Positions 41,292-50,519 are shown, counted from the stretch's first letter. The stretch is DNA of 64,000 nucleotides from Acidimicrobiales bacterium (GCA_016716005.1 JADJXE010000001.1:1563001-1627000), one strand, 5' to 3'. The notes: generated by a model from the sequence alone, not told the origin. Numbers and translations: made by a program.

Positions 41292-44015
41292 CTAGCCCGC
41301 CGAGGCGGGCGACGTCGCCCTCCGGGCGATGAGCTTGCCGACCTCCCACAGGATCAACAGGACGACGGCAGGCAGGAGGGCCCAGGCGAACTGGCCGGCG
41401 GTGAGCTCGGTCGTGCCGAGGAGTCGGCGCAGGGCGTCCATCTGCGTGACGAGCACGGCCAGGACGAGCTCGGAGAGCAGTGCACGGTTCATCTGGCGGC
41501 TGGCGAACGTGTCGACGGTGAACACGCTGGCCGTCTCGCTGCGACATTCGAGCGCGGCAACGACGAGGCTGAGCGCGAACGCGGTGAACGCGATCGAGAT
41601 GCCGATGTCGGTGCTGTCGAAGCGGGAGGCACCCACCTGGATCAGGGCCAGCAGGCCGATGGTGATGGCCAGGCCGACGAGCCCGACGGTCACCATCAGC
41701 GGCACGGTGAGCACGGACTCGCCACGCGGGCGTGGGATGCGCCGCATCAGGCCCGGGGTCTCGAGGTCGAAGCCCAACGCGAAGCCGAACGCGGCGTTGA
41801 CCACGAAGTGGATCCACAGGACCTGGGCGGGATTGAACGGCTGGCCGGCGGCGATGTCGAAGAGCGCGGCGCCGAGGAAGGTGAGGACGAACACGACCAG
41901 GAGGATCAGCACGAAGCGGATGTACTTGGTGAGGTTGTCGTAGATCTTGCGGCCCTGCTCGACGGCGTAGACGATGGTGGCGAAGTTGTCGTCGGACAGG
42001 ATCATGCGCCCGGCGTTCTTCGCGACCTCGGTGCCCGATCCCATGGCGATGCCGATGTCGGCGGCCTTGATGGCGGGCGCATCGTTGACGCCGTCGCCGG
42101 TCATGGCCACGACGTCGCCATTGCGCTTCAGCGTGTCGACCAGCAGCACCTTGTGCTCCGGTGCGACACGCCCGACGACGCCGATGTCGTCGATGCGGGC
42201 GAGGCGCTCCTCGTCCGACATGGCCGCGAGCTCGGAGCCGAGGATGGCCTCGCCGGGGATGCCGAGCTGCTCGGCGATGGCGGCGCCGGTGATGACGTCG
42301 TCACCGGTGATCATCCGCACGCGGATGTGCGCGGCCTGGGCCTCGGCCACGGCGGCCCGCGATTCGTCGCGGGGCGGGTCGACCATGCCGACCAGGGCGG
42401 TCAGGGTCAGGTCGGTGACGTAGGCGAGCAGGTCGCCGGCCGCGTCGAAGTCGGCGGGATCGAGATCGCGGGTGGCGGCGGCCATGACGCGCTGGCCGGC
42501 CCGGGAGATGCGCGCCACGTGCTCGTCGGCCCGGCGGCGCGCGTCCGCATCCCACGGCACCAGGGCCCCGTTGGAGAGGGCGGTGGCGCCGCGATCCATC
42601 ACTGCGGGTGCCGCGCCCTTGACGTGCACCCGGACCACGGGTCGACCCTCGGCGTCGGTGGCCTGGTTGAAGGTGGCCATGAGCTTGTAGGTCGGGTCGA
42701 ACGGCAAGGTGGCGAGGCGGGGAAGCCGTTCGCTGGTCCGGTCGATGTCGAGGCCCGCCTTGTGGCCCAGCACCAGCAGTGCGCCTTCGGTGGGGTCGCC
42801 GACGACCTTGCCGTCGACGAGCTCGGCGTCGTTGGCGACGACGAAGGGCACGATGGCGTCGTCGATGGACGGCTCGGTGCCGGCCACGCGCTGCACGGTC
42901 CCTTCGAGGCCGTAGCCGGTCCCCGTCACCGTGTAGCGGTCGCCCGGGTCGACCACCTCGACGACCGTCATCTGGTTCATCGTGAGCGTGCCCGTCTTGT
43001 CGGAGTTGATCGCCGACGTGAACCCGAGCGTCTCGACGGCGGGGAGCTCCTTGACGATGGCGTTGCGGGCAGCCAGCTCCACGCCACCCAGGGAGAGGAT
43101 CACCTGGGTCACGGTCGGCAGCGCCTCGGGGATCGCCGCGATGGCCAGGGACACTGCGCTGACGAACAGCACGTCCCACGCCTCGCCACGGCTGCGACCG
43201 AGGGCGAACATCACTGCCATGGTCAGGCCGGCCGCCCCGATGATCCACAGCGTGAGGGTGTTCAGCTCCTTGGTGAGGGGCGACTCCTCCTTCGCCGTGG
43301 CCGCCAGCATCCCGGAGATCTTCCCGAGCTCGCTGTCGCTGGCCGCCGCGGTCACGACCATGGCCCCGCTGCCGTGGGTCACCGGGGTGTTCATGAACGC
43401 CATGTTCCGCTGGTCACCGGGGCCCAGGTCCGTGTCCTCGAGGGTGGTCGGCTCCTTGGCGGCCGGCACGCTCTCGCCGGTGAGGGCCGATTCGTCGATC
43501 TGCAGCGCGCTGGCGCTGACGATGCGACCATCGGCCGGCACGTCGTCACCGGCGCTGAGCAGCACCACGTCACCGACCACGACCTCCTCGGCCGGTACCT
43601 CCGCCTCGGTGCCGTCGCGACGCACCCGGGCGGTGACCTCCATCATCGACTTGAGGGCGTTCATCGCGCTCTCGGCCTTGCCCTCCTGGCGCAGCCCGAC
43701 CACGGCGTTGAGCAGGGTCAGCCCCGCCAGCACCACGGCGGTGCCCCACTCCTGGATGAGCAGCGACACCAACGCCGCGCCCACCAGGATCATCTGCATG
43801 TAGCTGCGGTACTGGGCGAGGAACCGGCGCCACACCGGCAGCGGCGGCTCCTCGGGCAGGGCGTTGGGCCCGTTGTCGCGCAGCAGCCGAGCCGCCTTGT
43901 CGGAGGTGAGCCCTCGCTCGGGGTCGACACCGAACGCGGCGGCGACGTGCTCGGGCGGGACGGCGTACCAGCGGGTTCGGCTGGACGAGACTGCGCTCGG
44001 AGCGTTGGCGGTCAT
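41292..44015 (-). CDS. P2-type cation-transporting ATPase
   Basis: A 907-residue pump. The actuator-domain TGES lies at 180-183, the phosphorylation site SDKTGTLT has Asp339, and TGDGVNDAPAIK is present, so it should be active. The N-terminal cation-ATPase domain, IPEALP in helix 4 and about ten helices place it near Ca2+- or P2A-like pumps; the ion is not certain. The residue before SDKT is Asn where Cys is commonest. The ATG at 44015 is preferred to 44210 by protein character. Confidence 0.9.
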   Translation of the reverse strand: MTANAPSAVSSSRTRWYAVPPEHVAAAFGVDPERGLTSDKAARLLRDNGPNALPEEPPLPVWRRFLAQYRSYMQMILVGAALVSLLIQEWGTAVVLAGLTLLNAVVGLRQEGKAESAMNALKSMMEVTARVRRDGTEAEVPAEEVVVGDVVLLSAGDDVPADGRIVSASALQIDESALTGESVPAAKEPTTLEDTDLGPGDQRNMAFMNTPVTHGSGAMVVTAAASDSELGKISGMLAATAKEESPLTKELNTLTLWIIGAAGLTMAVMFALGRSRGEAWDVLFVSAVSLAIAAIPEALPTVTQVILSLGGVELAARNAIVKELPAVETLGFTSAINSDKTGTLTMNQMTVVEVVDPGDRYTVTGTGYGLEGTVQRVAGTEPSIDDAIVPFVVANDAELVDGKVVGDPTEGALLVLGHKAGLDIDRTSERLPRLATLPFDPTYKLMATFNQATDAEGRPVVRVHVKGAAPAVMDRGATALSNGALVPWDADARRRADEHVARISRAGQRVMAAATRDLDPADFDAAGDLLAYVTDLTLTALVGMVDPPRDESRAAVAEAQAAHIRVRMITGDDVITGAAIAEQLGIPGEAILGSELAAMSDEERLARIDDIGVVGRVAPEHKVLLVDTLKRNGDVVAMTGDGVNDAPAIKAADIGIAMGSGTEVAKNAGRMILSDDNFATIVYAVEQGRKIYDNLTKYIRFVLILLVVFVLTFLGAALFDIAAGQPFNPAQVLWIHFVVNAAFGFALGFDLETPGLMRRIPRPRGESVLTVPLMVTVGLVGLAITIGLLALIQVGASRFDSTDIGISIAFTAFALSLVVAALECRSETASVFTVDTFASRQMNRALLSELVLAVLVTQMDALRRLLGTTELTAGQFAWALLPAVVLLILWEVGKLIARRATSPASAG

Positions 44016-44298
44016 GTGGTTCCTCACGGTTCTGGAGGTCGCCGGCGGACGAGGAGGCCTGCCGCCGAGGCCGATGCCGAGGCCGAGGCCGCAGGACGCC
44101 ACCGAGAGCACCCCCGCCTGTGGAGCATCACGACCAGCATCGTGCATCCAGGCCGACCGAGCTCGCCGGACACCCTGCGACCCTGGGACCGGCACCGTCG
44201 TCACGTGCACGCAGGACCGGCCCGCAGCTGCGGAACCCCGGCACCACTACCCCGCACGTGCGGTCTGGATGAGCGTAGAAAGGCGCGAATCTGTCCTC
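44016..44298. other. Intergenic region between divergent P-type ATPase and Mo regulator
   Basis: No gene is supported in these bases. The frames present are extensions of neighbours or low-complexity. The region must hold both divergent promoters, but I see no strong consensus element apart from the inverted repeat starting at 44278. Confidence 0.4.
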
Positions 44299-44331
44299 AT
44301 GAGCCACTTCCGATCGACAGATGCGAGTTTC
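44278..44331. promoter_or_regulatory. Inverted repeat before the molybdate-type regulator
   Basis: The left arm (44278-44294, GAAAGGCGCGAATCTGT) and right arm (44317-44331, ACAGATGCGAGTTTC) are complementary in most positions, including the ATCTGT/ACAGAT ends and the GAAA/TTTC tips. The 22-base loop contains ATG 44299. If this is an operator or RNA leader, the GTG at 44350 is the true start. It could be a binding site of the regulator or a structured 5' leader. Confidence 0.4.
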
Positions 44332-44349
44332 TGTGCTGGGCTGTCGTCC

Positions 44350-44751
44350 GTGGCGACGGACTACCGGCCCGGCCAGGTGGCAGAGCTGTTGGGTGTGAGC
44401 GTCGACACGGTGCGCCGCTGGTGCGACGAGGGCCGACTGGACACGACGCGCAGCACCGGCGGGCACCGCCTGGTGTCGGGCAGGGACCTGGCCCGCTACC
44501 TGAGCGAGCGGGCGGACGCCTACGAGCCCGATTCGCTTCCGGCCCAGTCGGCTCGGAACCGCTTCACGGGGATCGTGACCCGGGTCGAGCGCGACACGTT
44601 GACGGCAGTGGTCGAGATCCAGGCCGGCCCGCACCGGGTGGTGTCGCTGATGACCCGCGAGGCCGCCGACGAGCTGGCGCTCGAGCCGGGCGATCTGGCG
44701 GTCGCGGCCGTGAAGTCCACGACCGTGCTCATCGAAGTCCCGAGGCTCTGA
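44350..44751 (+). CDS. HTH-Mop molybdate-responsive regulator (ModE-like)
   Basis: A 133-residue protein from GTG 44350 (ATGs at 44269 and 44299 are longer alternatives). Residues 1-55 form a MerR/excisionase-type HTH (YRPGQVAELLGVSVDTVRRW, then STGGHRLV). Residues about 68-133 are a Mop/TOBE domain (RNRFTGIVTRVERDTLTAVVEI), which binds molybdate or tungstate. The gene stands 40 bases upstream of modA, so it is very likely the molybdate-dependent regulator of modABC, perhaps with the inverted repeat just upstream as its own site. Confidence 0.82.
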   Translation: MATDYRPGQVAELLGVSVDTVRRWCDEGRLDTTRSTGGHRLVSGRDLARYLSERADAYEPDSLPAQSARNRFTGIVTRVERDTLTAVVEIQAGPHRVVSLMTREAADELALEPGDLAVAAVKSTTVLIEVPRL

Positions 44752-44791
44752 CCCCGTTCGTTCCCGCCGACCACCAAGGGAGAGCCCTGTC

Positions 44792-45610
44792 GTGACGAGG
44801 ACCCTGAACCTGCTGCTGGCGCTGCTGGCGGTGTCGATGCTGTTCGTGACCGGCTGCGGCAGCGACGATGCCGACGAGACCGGGTCATCGACGACTGCGG
44901 GCGGGTCACCGATCACCAGCCGGTCGGATCTGGAAGGGACAATCACGGTGTCGGCCGCAGCATCGCTGCGCGAGGCCTTCGACCGGATCGGAGACGGCTT
45001 CTCGACCGCGAACCCCGGGGTCGAGGTGACGTTCAACTTCGACTCGTCCTCGACCCTGTCGACTCAGATCCTCGAGGGTGCCCCGGCCGATGTGTACGCG
45101 TCGGCGGACGTGGCGAACATGACCAAGCTCACCGACGAGAGCCTGATCGCCGGAGACCCGGAGATCTTCGCTCGCAACGAGCTGGTCATCATCACCAAGC
45201 CCGGCAACCCCCGAGGGATCGCCACGCTGGCCGACCTGGCCGATGCCGGGGTGATCTCGCTGTGCGGCGAGGACGTGCCGTGCGGCAGGTACGCCAAGGA
45301 GGCACTCGACAACGCCGGGGTCACGATCCCCGAGTCGTCCGTGACCCGCGGCCAGAACGCCACCGCCGCTCTGGCCGCGGTGGCCGAGGGCGACGCAGTG
45401 GCCGGCGTCGTCTACGTGACCGACGCGGTGTCCGCCGGCGACACGGTCGAGGCCGTGTCGCCGGCGGACGTGAACGTGATCGCCGACTACCCGATCGGTG
45501 TCCTCGAGGCGTCGGGTGCCGCCGAGGTCGCCGAGGCGTTCGTGGCCTACGTGTTGGGCGACGAGGGCCAGGCCGTGCTGGCCGAGAACGGGTTCCTGCC
45601 GCCCGCGTGA
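44792..45610 (+). CDS. modA: Molybdate ABC transporter, substrate-binding lipoprotein
   Basis: A 272-residue periplasmic-type binding protein anchored by lipid: signal then lipobox VTGC at 19-22. The mature part begins with the ModA motif ITVSAAASLREAF, where Ser/Ala contacts to molybdate lie, and includes GAPADVYASAD and NELVIITKP, which are diagnostic of ModA. The start is GTG 44792, preceded by AGGGAG. It overlaps modB by four bases. Function: capture of molybdate (or tungstate) for molybdoenzyme cofactor synthesis. Confidence 0.94.
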   Translation: MTRTLNLLLALLAVSMLFVTGCGSDDADETGSSTTAGGSPITSRSDLEGTITVSAAASLREAFDRIGDGFSTANPGVEVTFNFDSSSTLSTQILEGAPADVYASADVANMTKLTDESLIAGDPEIFARNELVIITKPGNPRGIATLADLADAGVISLCGEDVPCGRYAKEALDNAGVTIPESSVTRGQNATAALAAVAEGDAVAGVVYVTDAVSAGDTVEAVSPADVNVIADYPIGVLEASGAAEVAEAFVAYVLGDEGQAVLAENGFLPPA

Positions 45611-46398
45611 GCCGTGCCCGGCGGCGGCCACCGCTGCTCGTGGTGGTCGCCGCCACCCTCACCGTCCTGTTCTTCGCGATCCCGCTGATCGGGATCCTGC
45701 AACGGGCGAACTGGTCGACCGTCTGGGACGACCTCACCACCGAGCAGGCCCGCGACGCCCTGCGGCTCTCGCTGGTCTGCTCACTGTCCGCCGCGGGCCT
45801 GTCGGTGGCGTTCGGCACCCCGTTGGCCTGGATGCTCGCTCGCAGCCACGTGCCGGGCCGCCCGCTCATCCGCGGCCTCGTGCTGTTGCCCATGGTGTTG
45901 CCGCCGGTTGTCGGGGGTGTCGCGCTGCTAGCTGCGTTCAGCCTGCGCAGCCCGATCGGCGGCTGGCTGCACGACACCTTCGGCATCCAGTTCACGTTCT
46001 CGACCGCCGGGGCGATCATGGCCGAGACGTTCGTGGCCATGCCGTTCTACGTGATCACCGTCGAAGGGGCGCTGCGGAGCATGGATCAACGCTTCGAGGA
46101 CGCCGCCGCCAGCCTCGGGGCCGGTCGCCTCACCGTGTTCCGTCGTGTCACCGTTCCGTTGATCGCCCCGTCGGTCGCCGCCGGCGCGGTGCTGGCCTGG
46201 GCGCGGGCGCTCGGCGAGTTCGGTGCCACCATCACCTTCGCCGGCAACATCGCCGGCCGCACCCAGACCCTTCCCCTCGCGGTCTACCTCGAGCTCGAGA
46301 GCGACCAGCAGGCCGCCATCGCGCTCAGCCTGGTCCTCCTCGTCGTCTCTCTCGTCGTGTTGATCTCCCTGCGCGACCGGTGGCTCACCCGCGCATGA
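45607..46398 (+). CDS. modB: Molybdate ABC transporter, permease
   Basis: A 263-residue inner-membrane permease with five to six helices. The EAA-type loop that docks to ModC is visible as EDAAASLGAGRLTVFRRVTVPLI, followed by ARALGEFGATITFAGNI, a strong ModB signature. The GTG 45607 overlaps the modA stop (GTGA), and the modC ATG overlaps its own stop, so all three are translationally coupled. Confidence 0.95.
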   Translation: MSRARRRPPLLVVVAATLTVLFFAIPLIGILQRANWSTVWDDLTTEQARDALRLSLVCSLSAAGLSVAFGTPLAWMLARSHVPGRPLIRGLVLLPMVLPPVVGGVALLAAFSLRSPIGGWLHDTFGIQFTFSTAGAIMAETFVAMPFYVITVEGALRSMDQRFEDAAASLGAGRLTVFRRVTVPLIAPSVAAGAVLAWARALGEFGATITFAGNIAGRTQTLPLAVYLELESDQQAAIALSLVLLVVSLVVLISLRDRWLTRA

Positions 46399-47444
46399 CC
46401 CTCGACGCCGTGTTCGCGCTCCGACTCGGAGATCTCGACCTGGACGTCGACCTGCGCGCCCCCGCCGGCTCGGTCACCGCCGTGCTCGGCCCCAACGGAG
46501 CCGGGAAGACCACCCTGCTGCGAGCCATCGCCGGCAGCCTCGCCATCGACACCGGAACCATCAGCCTCGACGGCACCACGCTCGACCGACCGCCCGACGT
46601 GTTCGTCCCCCAGGAGCGCCGTCGCCTCGGGATCGTCCACCAGGACTACCTGCTGTTCCCCCACCTCACCGCCCTGGACAACGTCGCCTTCGGTCCCCGC
46701 TCACAGGGCCACACCACCAGCGGAGCCCGCGCCATCGCGGCCGACCTCCTCGACCGAGTCGGCGTCGCCTCCCACGCCAACGCCAGACCCCGCGCCCTGT
46801 CGGGTGGACAGGCCCAACGCGTCGCGCTCGCCCGCGCCCTGGCCACCGACCCCGCCGCCCTGCTCCTCGACGAACCCCTCGCCGCGCTCGACGCCGGCAC
46901 CCGCATCGAGGTCCGACGCGACCTCCGCCGCTACCTCACCGGCTTCGCCGGCCCCACCATCCTCGTCACCCACGACCCCGTCGACGCCCTCGCCCTCGCC
47001 GACCACGTCGCCATCCTCGACGCCGGCCGCCTCACCCAGACCGGCACCATCGCCGAGGTCACCACGCGCCCCCGCTCCCGCTACGTCGCCGACCTCATCG
47101 GCACCAACCTCGTCGACGGCACCGCCGCCGGCACCACGATCGCCACCGACCGGGGCGTGACCCTCACGACCGCCGAACCCCACGACGGGCCCGTGTTCGC
47201 CACCATCTCTCCCGCAGCCGTCGCCCTGCACCGCAGCGAACCCGAAGGCAGCCCTCGCAACCGGTGGTCCACCACGGTCGCCCACCTCGACCTCCTGGGC
47301 GACCGGGTCCGGGTGGTGCTCGCCGACCCGCTCGACCTCGTTGCGGAGGTCACCCCCGCCGCGGTCGCCGACCTCGCCCTGCGCGAAGGCGACCACGTCT
47401 GGGTGAGCATCAAGGCCACCGAGGTCACCACCTACCCGAGATGA
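46395..47444 (+). CDS. modC: Molybdate ABC transporter, ATP-binding protein
   Basis: A 349-residue ATPase energising molybdate import. Walker A is GPNGAGKTT near 32, the ABC signature is LSGGQAQR near 136, Walker B is LLLDEPLAALD near 156 and the switch His is in VTHDP. A C-terminal Mop/TOBE region (about 280-349) may sense molybdate. The ATG 46395 overlaps the modB stop as ATGA. The operon ends here; an alkyl-sulfatase relic follows after about 34 bases. Confidence 0.94.
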   Translation: MTLDAVFALRLGDLDLDVDLRAPAGSVTAVLGPNGAGKTTLLRAIAGSLAIDTGTISLDGTTLDRPPDVFVPQERRRLGIVHQDYLLFPHLTALDNVAFGPRSQGHTTSGARAIAADLLDRVGVASHANARPRALSGGQAQRVALARALATDPAALLLDEPLAALDAGTRIEVRRDLRRYLTGFAGPTILVTHDPVDALALADHVAILDAGRLTQTGTIAEVTTRPRSRYVADLIGTNLVDGTAAGTTIATDRGVTLTTAEPHDGPVFATISPAAVALHRSEPEGSPRNRWSTTVAHLDLLGDRVRVVLADPLDLVAEVTPAAVADLALREGDHVWVSIKATEVTTYPR

Positions 47445-47477
47445 CGCGACCGTCGCGTTCGAGCTCGACGATCCGCC

Positions 47478-48238
47478 GGGCTCCTGGCGTTCCGCGAGAT
47501 CTGCGAGTACCCCATCAAGGGCGTCGTCTACTCACACAGCCACGGTGACCACTCGGCCGGATCGCCGGCGCTGTTCGACCCGACCACCACGCGTCCAGCG
47601 ACGTCCCAGTGATCGCGCAGCGCCAGCTCATGGCCGAGATCGCCCGCATCAACGGGTTCAACCAGCCCGTCATGCAGGCCCGCAGCGCCTACCGGTTCGG
47701 CGCGTACCTCGACACCGACGTGACCGGCCGCGTCAACGTGGGGGCCGGCCCCTTCCTCGACTTCGGCCAGCCCGCCGGCCTCGTCCCCCCGAACATCCTG
47801 GTGGAGGACCGTCTCGGGATCGAGATCGCCGGCGTGGCGCTCGAGATCGTGTGGGTGCCCAGCGAAGCGCCCGACGAGGTCGTCGTGTGGATGCCGGAGC
47901 TCGACGTCCTGCAGACCGCAGAACGCGTCCAGGGCGAGTGCCATCCCAACCTCGACACACTGCGGGGCGACGTCCCCCGCCCCGCCGCCCGATGGGTGCA
48001 CTCCCTCGACGTGCTCCGCTCCCTCCCGGCCGATGCGCTCGCCAAGAGCCACGGACGTTCCATCGTCGGGGCCGAAGCCGCACGCGACCACCTGAGCGAC
48101 TGCCGCGACGCCATCGCGTGGACGCATGACCAGACCGTGCGGTACATCGGACGAGGGTGCCAGCACCCTGAGGGCGCGTCGGCCTGTGGCTTGGAGTCGT
48201 TGCGTCGCGCGAGGGTGGCGTCCAGACTGGCCCAGTGA
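47478..48238 (+). pseudogene. Decayed alkyl sulfatase / metallo-beta-lactamase gene
   Basis: Two frames carry pieces of one alkyl-sulfatase-like protein. The first (about 47478-47612) contains the zinc box YSHSHGDHSAG then ends at TGA. The second opens at GTG 47609 and continues with RINGFNQPVMQARSAYRFG, ILVEDRLGIEIAGV and a region ending ALAKSHGRS...AIAWTHDQTVRYIGRG. Everything N-terminal of the zinc box and the C-terminal dimerisation and SCP2 domains are missing. It is truncated at both ends and frameshifted, so it is not functional as a sulfatase. The intact enzyme at 33312 is from the same family but not a near-identical copy. Confidence 0.75.
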
Positions 48239-49101
48239 GACGACCGGCGGCCCTGAGCTTGGTGTTCGTCGTCATCGCTGCCGGTTGCGGCGATGGCAAG
48301 GGCGGTAGCGGTGCCGCGGATGGAACAACGACGACGCGAAGGGCGACGACGACCGTGGCGCCCGGTTCGTCGACGACGACCGGGGAGTCGACTGTCGTCG
48401 CGGTGTACCTGATGCGTGGCGACAAGCTCGGGGTCGCTCACCGAACCCTCGGACCGGGCCCAGCGGTGCTCGAGGGCGCCCTCGAGGAGCTCCTGAAGGG
48501 CCCGACCGCGCAGGACCGTGCGGCCGGACTGACGACCAACATCCCGGAGGGAACGACGCTGCGGGGCGTGTCCATCGCGGACGGGACGGCCACCGTGGAC
48601 CTGTCGAAGACCTTTGAGAGCGGGGGCGGATCGCTGTCGATGTTCTCGCGACTCGCCCAGGTCACGTTCACCGCCACCCAGTTCCCGACCGTGCAACGGG
48701 TGAAGCTCCGCCTGGACGGCGAGGACGTGTCCGAGTTCAGCAGCGAGGGGTTGCTGCTGCCCGACACCCTGACCAGGGCCGATACCGGTGAGGACATCCT
48801 CCCGGCGATCCTGGTCGAGGATCCCGCACCGGGTGACACCGTGGGCCGCCGCTTCACGGCCAAGGGCAGCTCGAACACCTTCGAGGCCACCCATCGGCTC
48901 CAGGTGCTCGCTCCCGACGGCACCACACTCGTCGACACGTTCGTGACGGCCACGTCCGGCACGGGCACCCGTGGCACGTGGGAGAAGGTCCTCGACCTGC
49001 CTGCGGGCACCTCGGGCGCCATCACCCTCCGTGTGTTCGAGGCCTCCGCACAGGACGGCACCCCCCTCCACCAAGTCGACATCCCGCTCACAGCGGGGTG
49101 A
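48235..49101 (+). CDS. GerMN-domain lipoprotein with C-terminal Gmad2 (Ig-like) domain
   Basis: A 288-residue exported lipoprotein: signal ending in an AAGC lipobox at 15-18, a Thr/Ser/Gly linker, then a GerMN domain (about 52-180, with VVAVYLMRGDKL and SIADGTATVDLSKTF) and a Gmad2-type Ig-like domain (about 185-288). GerMN proteins occur in sporulation and in envelope-associated lipoproteins of non-sporulating actinomycetes. The GTG at 48235 overlaps the relic's stop by four bases, so translation may have been coupled to the lost gene. Confidence 0.87.
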   Translation: MRRPAALSLVFVVIAAGCGDGKGGSGAADGTTTTRRATTTVAPGSSTTTGESTVVAVYLMRGDKLGVAHRTLGPGPAVLEGALEELLKGPTAQDRAAGLTTNIPEGTTLRGVSIADGTATVDLSKTFESGGGSLSMFSRLAQVTFTATQFPTVQRVKLRLDGEDVSEFSSEGLLLPDTLTRADTGEDILPAILVEDPAPGDTVGRRFTAKGSSNTFEATHRLQVLAPDGTTLVDTFVTATSGTGTRGTWEKVLDLPAGTSGAITLRVFEASAQDGTPLHQVDIPLTAG

Positions 49102-49287
49102 CGTTGACCGCAAAGGTGACCGCGCCGGAACCTCCACGCCGCGTCCCGAGCTGTCGGGGGGATGACCCATCTGCACCGCTCGTCGCGTCGGGCGGCAGTC
49201 GGGCCACGGCGGACAGGGTGGCCGCGGTGGCCGCCGCAGCAGCTCCGGGGCCTGAAGACCCAGGACCCGCGTGCGGCGGCTCGCCGG

Positions 49288-49497
49288 TCAGTCCGTGGCC
49301 TTGTGCACGGTGTCGGTGACCTTGTCCTTGACGTCTTCAACCACATCCTTGACCTTGTCGACGGCGTCGCCGACCTTCTCCTTGACCTCGCCCGCAGCAC
49401 GGTCCGCCTTGCCCTCGGCCTTGAGGTCCTCGTCGCCGGTCAGGTCACCGATCGCTTCCTTGGCCCGGCCCTTCGCCTGGTCCATCTGACCTCCCAT
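49288..49497 (-). CDS. CsbD-family stress protein
   Basis: A 69-residue hydrophilic CsbD-like protein: MDQAKGRAKEAIGDLTGDED near the start and Lys/Asp/Val-rich amphipathic helices (EVKEKVGDAVDKVKDVVEDV) after it. CsbD proteins are abundant under general stress in many bacteria; their mechanism is not known. The ATG at 49497 has AAGGAG eight bases upstream; an ATG at 49485 with GGGAGG is a second choice. The same frame runs open upstream into a relic of a GIY-YIG protein. Confidence 0.85.
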   Translation of the reverse strand: MGGQMDQAKGRAKEAIGDLTGDEDLKAEGKADRAAGEVKEKVGDAVDKVKDVVEDVKDKVTDTVHKATD

Positions 49498-49554
49498 GAC
49501 CACACTCCTTGCCGATGGGTCGACGCCATTCGCCGACCGCTCCGACCCTACGGC

Positions 49555-49974
49555 CCACATCCTCTTGCCGTGCGGCCCCCGGATGGTCTCGACTTCGTCG
49601 AGGGCCGCGCCGTCGGGAGACGGCCGGACCGCCAGGCGCAGGTGGGTCGGCATCCAGCCCGTCAGCCGCTCGTCACCCGAAGCCTCCAGCCCAGAGTCGG
49701 CGAACCTCTCGGGCTTGGCTGGGTTGCGGGGGCGGCCCTCCAGCGTCAGCTCGTCGGCGAGGAGGCCGGCAATGGTTCGGCGGAGGGTGGAGGACCCGGT
49801 CTTGCCGGTGGAGAAGTGCCGGCCGACGTCACGGGAAGCGAGGCTCCGCTCGACCTTCCCGGCCGGTTCCACTTCCTCGAGCACGGTCTGTCGCCCGGCG
49901 CATCGGTCGCGACCTGGCAGCGACGCCTGGAACCGCTCCAGAAGCGACTGGCCCCGGCCCGATTGACGTCCCAC
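49555..49974 (-). pseudogene. Relic of a GIY-YIG nuclease-family protein
   Basis: Upstream of the CsbD gene and in the same frame, the minus strand reads GKVERSLASRDVGRHFSTG, KTGSSTLRRTIAGLLADELTL, RNPAKPERF, then DERLTGWMPTHLRLAV. These match the order and spacing of the GIY-YIG-type family in which GK...SL.SRD.G.HF precedes STLRR and a WM..HLRLAV block. The N-terminal GIY-YIG strand and the usual PPLN end are missing, and codon third positions are degraded. I call it a pseudogene; the family match is from memory of the pattern. Confidence 0.5.
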
Positions 49975-50009
49975 CGCCTCGGTTCACGTGATCGTGTGAG
50001 GATGGGTCC

Positions 50010-50519
50010 GTGACGGCAGGGGCACAAGACGACCGGGACCTCTCACCCACCGAGGTGGCCGATCTGCTGGCTGCTCTCGACGACGAGTACAAGGCCCGTG
50101 CGACCTACGCGCAGGTGCTCGCCGATTTCGGTGATGTCCGGCCGTTCTCCAACATCGTCGAGGCCGAGCAGCGCCACATCGACGCCCTCGAAAGGCTCTT
50201 CGCCCGATACGGGCTCGACATGCCCCCCGATCCGTGGCCCGGACAGGTCGCGCGCTACGGGTCGTTGAGCGAGGCATGCGCGGCCGGGGTCGAGGCCGAG
50301 ATCGACAACGCGGCGCTGTACGACCGGCTGCTGGCCGGCACCACCCGCAACGACCTGCTCGACACCTACCGCAACTTGCAGCGAGCCTCCCAGGAGAACC
50401 ACCTCCCGGCGTTCCGACGCTGCGCCGAAGGCGGCGGCCCTGGACGAGGACGCAGGGGCAGGGGCAGGGGCAGGGGCAGGGGCAGCGGACCATGGCGCGA
50501 CGGGGGCAGCCGGTCCTGA
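50010..50519 (+). CDS. Ferritin-like (DUF2202-type) protein with RG-rich tail
   Basis: A 169-residue protein. Residues 15-140 form a ferritin-like four-helix bundle: EYKARATYAQVLADFGDVRPFSNIVEAEQRHIDAL carries the ExxH-type metal ligands, and AEIDNAALYDRLLAG with ASQENH supplies the second pair. The final 25 residues are an Arg-Gly string produced by a GGGGCA microsatellite (50455-50484), unlike other members. The role is probably iron/oxygen handling or stress protection. GTG 50010 is the start. It is followed by a ZIP transporter. Confidence 0.78.
   Translation: MTAGAQDDRDLSPTEVADLLAALDDEYKARATYAQVLADFGDVRPFSNIVEAEQRHIDALERLFARYGLDMPPDPWPGQVARYGSLSEACAAGVEAEIDNAALYDRLLAGTTRNDLLDTYRNLQRASQENHLPAFRRCAEGGGPGRGRRGRGRGRGRGSGPWRDGGSRS
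50455..50484. repeat. Hexanucleotide microsatellite GGGGCA x5
   Basis: Five perfect GGGGCA units in frame at the 3' end of the ferritin-like gene, encoding alternating Arg and Gly. Like the runs at 12638 and 51375, the six-base unit keeps the frame. Confidence 0.92.

Noticed and set aside
41166..44795. A 1209-codon open frame on the plus strand
   Set aside because: It is the antisense shadow of the P-type ATPase; no domain and a mirror composition rich in His, Asp and Gly.
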